From assembly GCF_013408795.1 (NCBI RefSeq), contig NZ_JACCCC010000001.1, positions 4,278,001-4,342,000 of the forward strand: a stretch of 64,000 nt of DNA, written 5' to 3'. The stretch is from Spinactinospora alkalitolerans. Lineage in GTDB: Bacteria; Actinomycetota; Actinomycetes; Streptosporangiales; Streptosporangiaceae. How positions within the stretch are numbered: position 1 is the first letter of the stretch; each line of letters opens with the position of its first letter. Under the pieces are notes generated by a model. It saw only the letters and a program-made list of their open reading frames with translations, had not been told where the DNA came from and searched no databases. Position numbers and translations under genes: made by a program. Of the stretch, positions 51,081-60,256 are shown piece by piece.

Positions 51081-52550
51081 ATGCCGACTTCCGTTTCAAT
51101 GCCCGCTCTGGGCGAAAGCGTCTCCGAGGGCACCGTCACCCAATGGCTCAAGAAGGAGGGCGACTCCGTCGAGGTCGACGAGCCCCTCCTTGAGGTCTCG
51201 ACCGACAAGGTCGACACCGAGATCCCGTCGCCGGTCGCCGGTGTCCTGACCAAGATCCTCGTCGCCGAGGACGAGACGGTCGAGATCGGCGCCGATATCG
51301 CGGTCATCGGCGAGGGCGGCGAGGCCCCGGCGCAGGAGAGCGCGCCCCCGGCCGAGGAGGCGCAGCCCGAACCCGAGCCCCGGCCGGAGCCCGAGCCCGA
51401 ACCGGAGCCGGAGCCCGAACCGGAGCCGAAGGCCGAGCCCGCCCCTGCGCCGCAGGCCCGCCCCGAGCCCGAACCGCGACCGCAGGCGCCCGAGGAGCCG
51501 CGGCCCGCGCCGCAGCCCCGCGCCAGCCGCGAGGACTCCACCCCGCCGGTCGACGTCGAGACGCTGAGCGGCACCGGGCGGTCCTCCGGAACCGACGCCG
51601 ACGCCGACACCGCCGGCGCCCCCGAGGCCTACGTCACCCCGCTGGTGCGCAAGCTCGCCGCGGAGCAGGGCGTCGACCTCGGCACCGTCGAGGGCACCGG
51701 CGTGGGCGGCCGCATCCGCAAGCAGGACGTCCAGGAGGCCGCCCGCAAGCAGCGCGAGCAGCGCGCGGCCGCTCAGCCCGCCCCCGCCGCTCCGGCGCGG
51801 CGCCCGGTGGCGGCCGACACGACCCTGCGCGGGCGTACCGAGAAGATGTCGCGGCTGCGCCAGACCATCGCCGAGCAGATGGTGGAGTCGCTGCACACCT
51901 CGGCGCAGCTCACGCAGGTGGTCGAGGCCGACGTCACCAAGATCGCCCGGCTGCGCGGGCTCGCCGCCGAGCAGTTCGAGGCCCGCGAGGGCGTCGAGCT
52001 GTCGTTCTTCCCGTTCTTCGCCCTGGCCACGATCGAGGCGCTGAAGGCGCACCCCAAGCTCAACGCCGTCATCGACAGCGCGAAGCAGGAGGTGACCTAC
52101 CACAGCATCGAGAACCTGGGCGTCTCGGTCGACACCGAGCGCGGCATGCTGGCCCCGGTCATCAAGGACGCGGGCGACCTCAACCTCGGCGGCCTGGCCC
52201 GCAAGCTGGCCGACCTCGTCGAGCGCGCGCACACCGGCGGCCTCAACCCCGACGAGCTGAGCGGCGGCACGTTCACGCTGACCGACACCGGCAGCGACGG
52301 CGCGCTCTTCGAGACGCCGATCATCAACCAGCCGCAGGTGGGCGTCCTGGGCACCGGCACCGTCGTCAAGCGGCCGGTCGTCGTGGACGACCCGCAGTTG
52401 GGCGAGGTCATCACGGTCCGCTCGATGGCCTACCTGTCGCTGAGCTACGACCACCGCCTCATCGACGGCGCCGACGCCGCCCGCTTCCTGAACGACATCA
52501 AGGAGCGGCTGGAAGAGGGCTCCTTCGAGGCCGAACTCGGCCTGGCCTGA
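51081..52550 (+). CDS. sucB: 2-oxoacid dehydrogenase E2 (dihydrolipoamide acyltransferase)
   Basis: E2 is the core of the 2-oxoglutarate and/or pyruvate dehydrogenase complex. Of 489 residues, about 1-76 are one lipoyl domain with the modified Lys in [13 protein letters not shown] Pro/Glu repeat linker spans about 90-150 (units EPEP and RPEPEP). The E3-binding domain lies near 185-220 ([28 protein letters not shown]). The CoA-acyltransferase domain (about 255-489) has catalytic His in [15 protein letters not shown]. It corresponds to DlaT (Rv2215), but only one lipoyl domain is seen. LipB and LipA, which would lipoylate it, are encoded 1.2 kb downstream. Confidence 0.92.
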   Translation: MPTSVSMPALGESVSEGTVTQWLKKEGDSVEVDEPLLEVSTDKVDTEIPSPVAGVLTKILVAEDETVEIGADIAVIGEGGEAPAQESAPPAEEAQPEPEPRPEPEPEPEPEPEPEPKAEPAPAPQARPEPEPRPQAPEEPRPAPQPRASREDSTPPVDVETLSGTGRSSGTDADADTAGAPEAYVTPLVRKLAAEQGVDLGTVEGTGVGGRIRKQDVQEAARKQREQRAAAQPAPAAPARRPVAADTTLRGRTEKMSRLRQTIAEQMVESLHTSAQLTQVVEADVTKIARLRGLAAEQFEAREGVELSFFPFFALATIEALKAHPKLNAVIDSAKQEVTYHSIENLGVSVDTERGMLAPVIKDAGDLNLGGLARKLADLVERAHTGGLNPDELSGGTFTLTDTGSDGALFETPIINQPQVGVLGTGTVVKRPVVVDDPQLGEVITVRSMAYLSLSYDHRLIDGADAARFLNDIKERLEEGSFEAELGLA

Positions 52551-52884
52551 CGGCCCGGCGCGGCGCGGCCGCACGACGCGGCAGCGGGGCGGTACCGATC
52601 GGGTACCGCCCCGCTTTCCTCATCCCACCACCCTCGCCCGGCGATCCCCATCACCGGGGCCGAGGCTCCTTTCGCGAAGGACGGGCGACGACCCGGCACC
52701 AGTGGTGACCCCGGGCGCATCCGCCGATACCCACCGTAAGGCATCGGTGGTCGGGGACGCAGCGATTCCGCGAAACCGGTGCCGCTTCCGTTCCACCGCC
52801 GCTCCGCCGTCCCCGTCCGCGCCGACCGCGCCGACCGCGTCCCGGGCGGCGGATGAGCCTCGGGCGCACGGGTAGGCCCTCGTC
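52551..52884. other. Intergenic region between sucB and TIGR01777 gene
   Basis: These 334 bp hold the sucB terminator (52583-52615). At the right end TAGGCC (52873-52878) lies 6 nt before the next ATG, a weak start-adjacent -10 box. Nothing else is recognised. Confidence 0.6.
52583..52615 (+). terminator. Terminator of lpdA-sucB
   Basis: AGCGGGGCGGTACC (52583-52596) pairs perfectly with the arm at 52602-52615 around a 5-nt loop and is followed by TTCCTC. It lies 32 bp past the sucB stop. Confidence 0.85.
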
Positions 52885-53793
52885 ATGAGAATCGCGATCA
52901 CGGGAGCCTCCGGTCTCATCGGGACGGCGCTGAGCCGGTCCCTGACCGACGACGGGCACGACGTCCTGCACCTGGTGCGCCGCCCCGCGCGCACCATGGC
53001 CGAGGTCGAATGGGAGCCGGAGCGCGGACGGGTCGACCTCGCCCGGATGGCCGGGACGGAGGCGGTGGTGCACCTGGCCGGGGCGCCCATCGGCCCGGCG
53101 CGCTGGACGAGGCGCCACAAGCGCAGGATCCGCGACAGCCGGATCCTGGGCACGCGCACGCTGGCCGCGCGCCTGGCCTCGATGGAGACTCCCCCCGCAC
53201 GGCTGCTGTCGGGGTCGGGGATCGGCTTCTACGGCGACACCGGGACCACCGTCACCACCGAGGAAGGGCCACGCGGGACCGGTTTCCTGGCCGATCTCGT
53301 GGCCGAGTGGGAGGCGGCCACCGAACCCGCCGAGCGGGCCGGGGTCTCAGTGGCGCACCTGCGCACGGGCGTGGTGCTGGCCCGCTCGGGCGGCCTGCTG
53401 GGGACCGTGCTGCCCCTCTTCAGGGCCGGCCTGGGCGGCCGGCTGGGAGACGGCCGGCAGTACATGAGCTGGATCGGGCTGGCCGACCAGGTGGCGGCCA
53501 TCCGCTTCCTGCTGGAGCGGCCCGACATCACCGGGCCGGTCAACCTGAGCGCGCCGGCGCCGGTGCGCAACGCCGACTACACCGCGGCCCTCGGCCGCGC
53601 GCTGGGCCGTCCGGCGGTGTTCGCCGTACCGGGGTTCGCGATGCGCGCCGCGCTCGGCGGCTTCGCCGACGAGGCGGCCCTGGTGAGTCAGCGAGCGGTG
53701 CCGCAACGCCTGCTGGCGGCCGGTTATTCCTTCCGGCACGGGGATGTCCACAGTGCGATATCCGGCATCCTGGACGGTCACCGCCGGGCGTAA
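52885..53793 (+). CDS. TIGR01777-family NAD(P)-binding epimerase-like protein
   Basis: A 302-residue extended short-chain dehydrogenase. ITGASGLIGTALSRSL at the N-terminus is the nucleotide-binding loop. VVHLAGAPIGPARWTRRHKRRIRDSRILGTRTLA near 52-85 and SGSGIGFYGDTG near 110 are TIGR01777 signatures, the latter with the catalytic Tyr. The C-terminal DUF1731 part ends the chain. Its substrate is unknown; in E. coli the relative YfcH is uncharacterised. It corresponds to Rv2216, between E2 and lipB. Confidence 0.9.
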   Translation: MRIAITGASGLIGTALSRSLTDDGHDVLHLVRRPARTMAEVEWEPERGRVDLARMAGTEAVVHLAGAPIGPARWTRRHKRRIRDSRILGTRTLAARLASMETPPARLLSGSGIGFYGDTGTTVTTEEGPRGTGFLADLVAEWEAATEPAERAGVSVAHLRTGVVLARSGGLLGTVLPLFRAGLGGRLGDGRQYMSWIGLADQVAAIRFLLERPDITGPVNLSAPAPVRNADYTAALGRALGRPAVFAVPGFAMRAALGGFADEAALVSQRAVPQRLLAAGYSFRHGDVHSAISGILDGHRRA

Positions 53794-53803
53794 GGTGGGA
53801 TGT

Positions 53804-54520
53804 GTGAGTGAGAGTGAACTCGTTTACGCCTGGTTGGGCGAGGCTCCGGTTCCCTACGAGGAGGGCTGGGAGCTCCAGCGGCGGCTCCACGAGCGCCGCG
53901 TCGCAGACCAGATCCCCGACACCGTGATCATGCTGGAGCACGAACCGGTCTACACCGCGGGAAAGCGCACCGGCAAGGCCGACCGGCCGCTGACCGACCC
54001 CGGCGCCCCCGTCGTCGACATCGACCGCGGCGGCAAGATCACCTGGCACGGTCCCGGTCAGCTCACCGTCTACCCCATCGTCAGGCTCTCCGACCCGATC
54101 GACGTCATCGCCTACGTCCGGATGCTGGAGGAGGCGATCATCCGGACGATCGCCGAGTTCGGCCTCTCGGGCGAGCGGGTCGAGGGCCGCACCGGCGTGT
54201 GGCTCGACGCCGACCCCGCCCGCGGCCTGACCGAGCGCAAGATCGCGGCGATCGGCTGCCGTATCGCCCGCGGCGTCGGCATGCACGGGTTCGCGCTGAA
54301 CTGCGACAATGACCTGTCGTGGTTCGACCGGATCGTGCCGTGCGGGATCACCGACGCCGGGGTGACCTCGCTGTCCCGGGAGCTGGGGCGCGACGTCGGC
54401 GCGGCCGACGTGCTGCCTCTCGTCGAGCGGCACCTGGCCGATGTGCTCGGCGCGCGGGCGCACAGCCGCGTCGAGGGCGTCCCCGAGCTGCCAGGGCTCC
54501 CCGAGCTCATCGATGCCTGA
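53804..54520 (+). CDS. lipB: Octanoyl-ACP:protein N-octanoyltransferase
   Basis: LipB transfers octanoate from ACP to the lipoyl Lys of E2 and GcvH. The 238 residues show the motif RGGKITWHGPGQLTVYPI near 70-87 and the catalytic Cys/Lys region: Lys in ERKIAAIGCRI near 146 and Cys in VPCGITDAGVTSL near 180. Both are intact. A TAAGGT box, which overlaps the preceding stop codon, ends 7 nt before GTG 53804, so a leaderless mRNA is likely. lipA follows after 63 bp. Confidence 0.94.
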   Translation: MSESELVYAWLGEAPVPYEEGWELQRRLHERRVADQIPDTVIMLEHEPVYTAGKRTGKADRPLTDPGAPVVDIDRGGKITWHGPGQLTVYPIVRLSDPIDVIAYVRMLEEAIIRTIAEFGLSGERVEGRTGVWLDADPARGLTERKIAAIGCRIARGVGMHGFALNCDNDLSWFDRIVPCGITDAGVTSLSRELGRDVGAADVLPLVERHLADVLGARAHSRVEGVPELPGLPELIDA

Positions 54521-54583
54521 TGGCCTGTTCACCGAGTCGAACGACACTCCCCACAAGGGATGACAGGAAGGAAGGGGTCAGCG

Positions 54584-55528
54584 TTGACCATCGCTCCTGA
54601 GGGCCGCAAGCTGCTGCGGATCGAGGCCCGCAACAGCGAGACCCCCATCGAGAAGAAGCCGCCGTGGATCAAGATCAAGGCGAAGATGGGCCCGGAGTAC
54701 ACCGAGCTGCACTCGCTGGTCCGCCGCGAGGGCCTGCACACGGTGTGCCAGGAGGCCGGGTGCCCCAACATCTACGAGTGCTGGGAGGACCGCGAGGCCA
54801 CCTTCCTCATCGGCGGCGACCAGTGCACCCGGCGCTGCGACTTCTGCCAGATCGCCACGGGCAAGCCGTCCGCGCTGGACCGCCGTGAGCCGCTCAAGGT
54901 CGCCGAGTCGGTCCGCACGATGGAGCTGAGGTACGCCACGGTCACCGGCGTCGCCCGCGACGACCTCGACGACGGCGGCGCCTGGCTCTACGCCGAGACC
55001 GTCCGCAAGATCCACGAGCTCAACCCCGGCACCGGCGTCGAGCTGCTGATCCCGGACTTCAACGCCGACCCCGCGCAGCTCGCCGAGGTCTTCGGGTCCC
55101 GGCCGGAGGTGCTCGCGCACAACATCGAGACCGTCCCGCGGATCTTCAAGCGCATCCGCCCCGGCTTCCGCTACGAGCGCTCCCTCGACGTCATCACCAA
55201 GGCCCGCGAGGACGGACTGGTCACCAAGTCCAACCTCATCCTGGGCATGGGCGAGAACCGCGAGGAGATCAGCCAGGCGATGCGCGACCTGCACGAGGCG
55301 GGCTGCGACCTGCTGACCATCACCCAGTACCTGCGCCCCTCCAAGCTGCACCACCCGATCGACCGGTGGGTCAAGCCGGAGGAGTTCGTGGAGCTGAGCG
55401 AGGAGGCCGAGGAGATCGGCTTCGCCGGGGTGATGTCGGGTCCGCTGGTGCGCTCCTCCTACCGCGCCGGCCGGCTGTACAAGCAGGCGGTGGCCAAGCG
55501 CGAGGCCGCGGTCCCGACCGGGAGCTGA
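54584..55528 (+). CDS. lipA: Lipoyl synthase (radical SAM)
   Basis: LipA inserts two sulfurs into protein-bound octanoate. The 314 residues contain the auxiliary cluster Cys motif [12 protein letters not shown] near 53-64, the radical SAM motif CTRRCDFC near 85-92, and the C-terminal RSSYRAG with the auxiliary-cluster Ser. TTG 54584 is preferred because GGAAGGAAGGGG precedes it and family homology begins there; ATG 54560 lies within the ribosome-site region. With lipB it supplies lipoate to the E2 encoded upstream. Confidence 0.95.
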   Translation: MTIAPEGRKLLRIEARNSETPIEKKPPWIKIKAKMGPEYTELHSLVRREGLHTVCQEAGCPNIYECWEDREATFLIGGDQCTRRCDFCQIATGKPSALDRREPLKVAESVRTMELRYATVTGVARDDLDDGGAWLYAETVRKIHELNPGTGVELLIPDFNADPAQLAEVFGSRPEVLAHNIETVPRIFKRIRPGFRYERSLDVITKAREDGLVTKSNLILGMGENREEISQAMRDLHEAGCDLLTITQYLRPSKLHHPIDRWVKPEEFVELSEEAEEIGFAGVMSGPLVRSSYRAGRLYKQAVAKREAAVPTGS

Positions 55529-55629
55529 AAAGGGCCCGCGGCCGGCCCGCGGGCAACGTAATCAACCTGAAACGGCGGCCTCGGGCTGCCGTTTCACGTA
55601 TGCTCCGCCATTGGCCATATCCTTGGGGT

Positions 55630-56361
55630 ATGGCGAAGAAGCCCAAGGACACCCAGAACAGCCCGGCGGCCGGCGCCAAGGGCAAGGGCGGCGCTGAGAA
55701 GCCTCCCGGCAGGTTCAAGCAGATCGGCATGGTCGCCAAGGTCGTGCGGCAGCAGAGCCCGAAGAGCATCCCGATCGCGGTCGGGGTCGCCCTGGTGGTG
55801 CTGGCGCTGGCCGTCCTGGGCGGCTTCCTCACCGGCAGTTGGCTGTACTGGCTGCTGCTCGGCGTTCCGGTGGCCTTCCTGGTCGGTTTCATCGTCTTCA
55901 CCCGCAGCGCGCAGCGGATCCAGTACAAGATGCTCGACGGCCAGTTGGGCGCGGGCATGGCGGTGCTGGAGAACATGCGCGGCGACTGGAGCGTCGACGC
56001 CGGTGTGAACGCCAACCGCAACATGGACATCGTGCACCGCGCGGTGGGCCGCCCGGGCGTGGTGCTGGTCGGCGAGGGCGACCCGCAGCGGCTCAAGCCC
56101 CTGATCGCCGCCGAGCGCAAGCGCGTGGCGCGGGTGGCCACCACCCCGATCTACGACGTGCAGGTCGGTCACGGCGAGGGCCAGGTGGCAATCGCCGACC
56201 TGCAGAAGCGGATGCTGAAGCTGCCCCGCAACCTGGACAAGGCCGAGGTCGCCGAGTTGCGTTACCGGCTCAAGGCGCTGCCGGCCGCCATGCAGATGCC
56301 CAAGGGGCCGATGCCCAAGGGCGTGAAGATGCCGAAGGGCCCCCGGCCGCAGAACCGCTGA
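55630..56361 (+). CDS. DUF4191 membrane protein
   Basis: A 243-residue actinobacterial protein at the Rv2219 position. A polar, basic N-terminus (about 1-45) precedes two transmembrane helices (about 57-78 and 80-98), a cytoplasmic mixed domain (VGRPGVVLVGEGDPQRLKPLIAAERKRVARV) and a Pro/Lys/Gly/Met-rich tail. It has no assigned function; location next to lipA is conserved. TATCCT ends 6 nt before the ATG, another leaderless start. Confidence 0.88.
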   Translation: MAKKPKDTQNSPAAGAKGKGGAEKPPGRFKQIGMVAKVVRQQSPKSIPIAVGVALVVLALAVLGGFLTGSWLYWLLLGVPVAFLVGFIVFTRSAQRIQYKMLDGQLGAGMAVLENMRGDWSVDAGVNANRNMDIVHRAVGRPGVVLVGEGDPQRLKPLIAAERKRVARVATTPIYDVQVGHGEGQVAIADLQKRMLKLPRNLDKAEVAELRYRLKALPAAMQMPKGPMPKGVKMPKGPRPQNR

Positions 56362-56380
56362 TCCGGCTCATTCGCCTGCC

Positions 56381-56418
56381 GAGGCCCCGCACGAAAGGCC
56401 CCTTTCGTGCGGGGCCTC
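56381..56418. terminator. Terminator after DUF4191 gene
   Basis: An 18-bp perfect stem (56381-56398 with 56401-56418) has only CC between the arms. It begins 20 bp after the stop codon. Confidence 0.85.
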
Positions 56419-56614
56419 GTCGTGGGATCGGCGGGGACCCGAGTCGCCGCACGGCCCCGCACCCGGTCCCGGACGCGGGCCGGGCGAAGAGCCTGGATGT
56501 GCTGTTTTCAGGCCCTGCTGAGCCGCTGGTGACCTGGTGGGCTGACGGCGGCCCTCCCCCAGGTCATGCGGTGGTGAACGGAGGACTCCGGCCACAGCTC
56601 TCCGAACAACACGT

Positions 56615-57070
56615 CTAGAAGCGCAGCGTGACGGTGCCGGCCGCGCGGTCGTGCAGGCCGCGCTGGTCGCGGTCGTAGATGACGGCCGGGATCACCAGGC
56701 ACAGCAGCACGGTGCGCACGGCCATGGCGACCGGCCAGGGGACGGGGCGCTCGCCGGTGGCGGCGATGCGGATGCCGACCATGCGCTTGCCCACGGTGGT
56801 GCCGAACAGGGTGAGCAGCCCGATGGTGCTCACCGCGAAGACCAGGAGGGTGATGTTGGCGACGGCGGAGGTGTCGGCGCCGAAGAGCGCGTAGGTCACC
56901 GCGAGGCTGAGCAGCCAGTCCAGGAAGATGGCCGCCAGCCGGCGCCCCATCCCGGGGACCGAGCCGCTGCCCGTCTCCGGCAGGCCGAGCCGGTTGCCCC
57001 GGTGGACGAATCCGGTGTCGTCCACGCCGTCGGCGGATCCGCGGCCGCCCCGGCCGTCGTCGTTACCCAT
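56615..57070 (-). CDS. RDD-family membrane protein
   Basis: A 151-residue RDD protein. A polar Gly/Asp-rich N-terminus precedes GMGRRLAAIFLDWLLSLAVTYALF, the Arg-Asp region of helix 1. A second helix (about 75-97), the KRMVGIRI loop and a third helix (about 118-137) follow, and YDRDQRGLHDRAAGTVTL closes the domain. RDD proteins act as ion antiporters or unknown membrane factors. ACGTTA on the plus strand is a TAACGT -10 box 7 nt before ATG 57070, favouring it over 57076. It is divergent from glnA. Confidence 0.85.
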   Translation of the reverse strand: MGNDDGRGGRGSADGVDDTGFVHRGNRLGLPETGSGSVPGMGRRLAAIFLDWLLSLAVTYALFGADTSAVANITLLVFAVSTIGLLTLFGTTVGKRMVGIRIAATGERPVPWPVAMAVRTVLLCLVIPAVIYDRDQRGLHDRAAGTVTLRF

Positions 57071-57193
57071 GGTCATCACGTTACCGGGGCGCTCCGGCAC
57101 ACCGGGACCGGCCCCGCGGGCCGACGGGCCTTGACCGCAACCTTGACCGGAACGGGGTTGATTCCTCAGGTCAGAGGGAAGAGAACAGGGTCT

Positions 57194-57231
57194 GTAACAT
57201 AGGCGAAACATTGGGGACACGGCTCGGAAAT
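57194..57231 (+). promoter_or_regulatory. GlnR box upstream of glnA
   Basis: Four pentamers occur at exact 11-bp intervals: GTAAC (57194), GAAAC (57205), GACAC (57216) and GAAAT (57227). This is the a1-b1-a2-b2 layout of the Streptomyces GlnR site (gTnAc-n6-GaAAc-n6-gTnAc-n6-GaAAc). It lies 111-148 bp before the glnA start. Activation under nitrogen limitation is expected. Confidence 0.85.
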
Positions 57232-57341
57232 GGACCCCTCCTAGCGTCGACGGCGTAGTCAAGAGGTGACGGGGGTCGGATGTTCGCATCGAAGCGAACG
57301 GCCTACCCGCGTCGCCTCTTATACCTGCACGGAGGTAAGTC

Positions 57342-58766
57342 TTGTTCAGCAGCGCCGATGAGGTCCTCACCTATATTCGCGATGAGGGCGTCCAATTCCT
57401 CGACGTACGGTTCACCGATCTCTTCGGTGGAGTCAACCACATCACCCTCCCGGTGGAGAACGTCGACGAGGACACCTTCGCCAACGGCATGATGTTCGAC
57501 GGGTCGTCGATCCGCGGCTTCCAGGCCATCCACGAGTCGGACATGCTGCTGCTGCCCGACTTCAGCACCGCCGTCCTGGATCCGTTCCGCGAGTTCAAGA
57601 CGCTGAACATGACCTTCTTCGTGCACGACCCGTTCACGCTGGAGTCCTACAGCCGCGACCCGCGCAACGTCGCGCGCAAGGCCGAGGCCTACCTCAAGGG
57701 CACCGGGATCGCCGACACCGCGTTCTTCGGCCCTGAGGCCGAGTTCTACATCTTCGACGACGTCCAGTTCGAGACGAAGGCCAACACCGGCTTCTACTCG
57801 ATCGACTCCATCGAGGGCGCCTGGAACACCGGCGCGGCGCGCAACGGCGGCAACCTGGGTTACCGCCCCCGCTACAAGGGCGGCTACTTCCCGGTCGAGC
57901 CGGTCGACCACTACAGCGACCTGCGCTCCCGGATGGTGCGCGCGCTGATCGACGCCGGGCTGCCGGTCGAGCTGCAGCACCACGAGGTCGGCACCGCCGG
58001 ACAGGCCGAGATCGGCATCGAGTTCGGCACACTGCTGCAGGAGGCCGACCGCGTCCAGCTCTACAAGTACATCGTCAAGAACGTCGCCAACGCCGCGGGC
58101 AAGACCGTGACGTTCATGCCGAAGCCGCTGTTCGGCGACAACGGCTCGGGCATGCACTGCCACCAGAGCCTGTGGAAGGACGGCGAGCCGCTGTTCTTCG
58201 ACGAGACCGGCTACGCCCAGCTCTCCGACACCGCGCGCTACTACATCGGCGGCCTGCTCAAGCACGCCTCGGCGCTGCTCGCCTTCACCAACCCGACGGT
58301 GAACTCCTACCACCGCCTGGTGCCGGGCTACGAGGCCCCGATCAACCTGGTGTACTCGCAGCGCAACCGCTCCGCCTGCATCCGCATCCCGCTGACCGGC
58401 TCCAACCCCAAGGCCAAGCGCCTGGAGTTCCGGGTTCCGGACCCCTCGGCAAACCCCTACCTGGCCTTCTCCGCCATGCTGATGGCCGGCATCGACGGCA
58501 TCAAGAACAAGATCGAGCCGCCGGAGCCGATGGACAAGGACCTCTACGAGCTCCCGCCCGAGGAGGCCACCGCGATCGAGAAGGTGCCGGCGTCCCTGGA
58601 CGAGGCGCTGGACGCCCTGGAGGCCGACCACGAGTTCCTGCTGGAGGGCGGCGTCTTCACCGAGGACCTGCTCGCCAACTACATCGACTACAAGCGCACG
58701 GTCGAGATCGACTCCCTGCGGCTGCGCCCGCACCCGCGCGAGTTCGAGCTCTACTACGACATCTGA
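57342..58766 (+). CDS. glnA: Glutamine synthetase type I
   Basis: It condenses glutamate and ammonia to glutamine; it forms dodecamers. The 474 residues contain DVRFTDLFG near 21, DGSSIRGF near 53, [11 protein letters not shown] near 129, the ATP motif [16 protein letters not shown] near 259 and the adenylylation Tyr in [10 protein letters not shown] near 397. That Tyr is the target of GlnE, whose gene is 3 kb away. It starts at TTG 57342, which follows GGAGGT by 6 nt and fits the family N-terminus. A GlnR box controls it. Confidence 0.97.
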   Translation: MFSSADEVLTYIRDEGVQFLDVRFTDLFGGVNHITLPVENVDEDTFANGMMFDGSSIRGFQAIHESDMLLLPDFSTAVLDPFREFKTLNMTFFVHDPFTLESYSRDPRNVARKAEAYLKGTGIADTAFFGPEAEFYIFDDVQFETKANTGFYSIDSIEGAWNTGAARNGGNLGYRPRYKGGYFPVEPVDHYSDLRSRMVRALIDAGLPVELQHHEVGTAGQAEIGIEFGTLLQEADRVQLYKYIVKNVANAAGKTVTFMPKPLFGDNGSGMHCHQSLWKDGEPLFFDETGYAQLSDTARYYIGGLLKHASALLAFTNPTVNSYHRLVPGYEAPINLVYSQRNRSACIRIPLTGSNPKAKRLEFRVPDPSANPYLAFSAMLMAGIDGIKNKIEPPEPMDKDLYELPPEEATAIEKVPASLDEALDALEADHEFLLEGGVFTEDLLANYIDYKRTVEIDSLRLRPHPREFELYYDI

Positions 58767-58892
58767 TCGGTGTTTGACGGCCGGGTGTGCAGGGGGTCGG
58801 CTGCCGCGGTGCGCGCAGCGCCGACGGCGCAGCGGGTCCGCGCCTCGGAAGTTCCACCCCGCCCCGCAGACTCGGCGGTCGAAGCTCGATGA
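58767..58892 (+). repeat. Dispersed repeat family C, copy 3
   Basis: It begins at the first base after the glnA stop codon, in the sense direction, as copy C1 does after its gene. It aligns through the GTGCGCG(C)AGCG core and, like C2, ends GGTCGAAGCTCGATGA. A terminator hairpin lies 75 bp further on. Confidence 0.85.
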
Positions 58893-58967
58893 GTCCGTGC
58901 CCGCCGAGCCGCACGGACGGGTCCCCGGCCTTCGCCGGGCGTACATCGGGCTCGCTCCGCGTCCTCC

Positions 58968-59001
58968 GAGGGGCCATCGACCGGGCAGTCGGTGGCCCCT
59001 C
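58968..59001. terminator. Bidirectional terminator between glnA and copper genes
   Basis: A 14-bp stem (58968-58981 with 58988-59001, one G-T pair) has a 6-nt loop. Its outer GAGGGGCC/GGCCCCTC arms match those of the hairpin after repeat C1. Confidence 0.8.
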
Positions 59002-59022
59002 GCGCTCTGCGGGGCCGGAGGG

Positions 59023-59565
59023 TCAGCCGTGCCCGCGGTGGCCGTCCATACCGGTGGAGCCGCCCATCGGATCCTCGACCGCGGCCTCGACGGAGATCTC
59101 ACCCGAGGTCTCGAAGACCAGGGTCAGCTCGACCGTGTCGCCGGCCTCGAACCCGTCGGGCTCCATGAGCATCAGGTGCGTCCCTCCACTGCGCAGTTCC
59201 ACGGTCTCCCCGGCGGGGACGGCGACCTCCCGCCGCCGCTCCATCATCATGACGCCGTCCTCCTCCCTGGTGTCGTGGATCTGCACTTCGGCGGCCGCGT
59301 CGGTGCGCACGCCCGTCAGCGTGTCGGCGGCACCGCCGGTGTTGTCGATCACCAGGTACCCGGCCGTCACGTCGGGGGTGGCCGGCACGCGCACGGCCGC
59401 GCCCTCGACGGCGATGTCGGGGCCGGGGGAGGTCGCGGCGGAGGTCTCGGAACCGGGCTGCTCCGCGGAGTCCGCCGAGCCGCAGCCGGCCAGGGCCCCG
59501 AGCGCCAGCAGTGCGGCGGCCACCACCGGGGCGCGTCCGGCGGCAGCGGGTCTCGATCCGGGCAT
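59023..59565 (-). CDS. PCu(A)C-type copper chaperone lipoprotein
   Basis: A 180-residue extracytoplasmic chaperone that delivers Cu(I) to CuA or CuB centres. It has a lipobox LAGC near residue 27, an Ala/Ser/Pro linker, and the PCuAC cupredoxin-like domain (about 55-165). The copper ligands follow the H(M)x10Mx21HxM pattern: His and Met in QIHDTREEDGVMMMERR and GGTHLMLMEP. The C-terminus is His/Gly/Met-rich. GGAGGAGG precedes ATG 59565, which overlaps the sco1 stop. Its likely target is the CtaC/CtaD oxidase of this window. Confidence 0.9.
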   Translation of the reverse strand: MPGSRPAAAGRAPVVAAALLALGALAGCGSADSAEQPGSETSAATSPGPDIAVEGAAVRVPATPDVTAGYLVIDNTGGAADTLTGVRTDAAAEVQIHDTREEDGVMMMERRREVAVPAGETVELRSGGTHLMLMEPDGFEAGDTVELTLVFETSGEISVEAAVEDPMGGSTGMDGHRGHG

Positions 59566-60182
59566 CAGGCCTCCTCCAGCAGCAGGCGCAGGTCCTCGGC
59601 GATCGCGTCGGGCTCGGTGCCGTAGCGCCACATGAGCTCGGACTCCCCCTCCGGGGAGAACACCAGGGTCTGGCTGCCGTGGCCCACCTGGTAGTTGCCG
59701 GTACGGTCTTCAGGGCGCTCGATCGAGACGGCGAGTTCTTCGGCCGCGGAGTCGATGTCGGCGGTCTCCCCGGTGAGGCCGGTGAAAGAGGAGTCGAAGG
59801 AGTCCAGCCACATCCGCAGCACTTCGGTGTCGTCGCGATCGGGGTCGGCGGTCACGAAGACCACGTCGACCCCTTCGCGCTGCTCGGGTTCGAGTAGCTG
59901 AACGGCCTGGGCCATGTCGGCCATCGTGGTGGGGCAGATGTCGGGGCAGTTGGTGAAGCCGAAGAACACGGCGGTGGTGCTGCCCGCGGAGTCCTCCCTG
60001 AGGTTGTAGTCCTCCCCTGAGGTGTCGGTGAGGGTGATGTCGGGCAGCTCGAACGTGCCGCCGATCTCGGTGCCGTTGTAGGGCGAGTCGTCGCCCGCAC
60101 CGGTCGGTCCGGCCGGTGCGGCGCACGCCGCCAGGGTCGTCAGCAGGGCGAGCCCGCCGACGACCGGAACACTGAAGCGCAT
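59565..60182 (-). CDS. SCO1/SenC-family copper-insertion lipoprotein
   Basis: A 205-residue thioredoxin-fold protein for CuA assembly of cytochrome oxidase. Features are a lipobox LAAC near 20, the GGTFELPDITLTDTSG start of the fold, the CxxxC copper motif in TNCPDICPTTMADM near 80, and the distant His in YQVGHGSQTLVF near 172. All three ligands are intact. GGAAG precedes ATG 60182. It is followed, with overlapping stop and start, by the PCuAC gene, the partner with which it usually works. Confidence 0.92.
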   Translation of the reverse strand: MRFSVPVVGGLALLTTLAACAAPAGPTGAGDDSPYNGTEIGGTFELPDITLTDTSGEDYNLREDSAGSTTAVFFGFTNCPDICPTTMADMAQAVQLLEPEQREGVDVVFVTADPDRDDTEVLRMWLDSFDSSFTGLTGETADIDSAAEELAVSIERPEDRTGNYQVGHGSQTLVFSPEGESELMWRYGTEPDAIAEDLRLLLEEA

Positions 60183-60256
60183 GGGAACTTCCAGGACGTG
60201 GGTGGGGCGCCCGGGGCGACACGGCCGCGGGCGCGGAGAAGAAGGGGTTCGGGAGG

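Noticed and set aside
51360-51530. Low-complexity GAGCCC-type repeat as a non-coding repeat element
   Set aside because: It is in frame inside the E2 gene and encodes the Pro/Glu interdomain linker.
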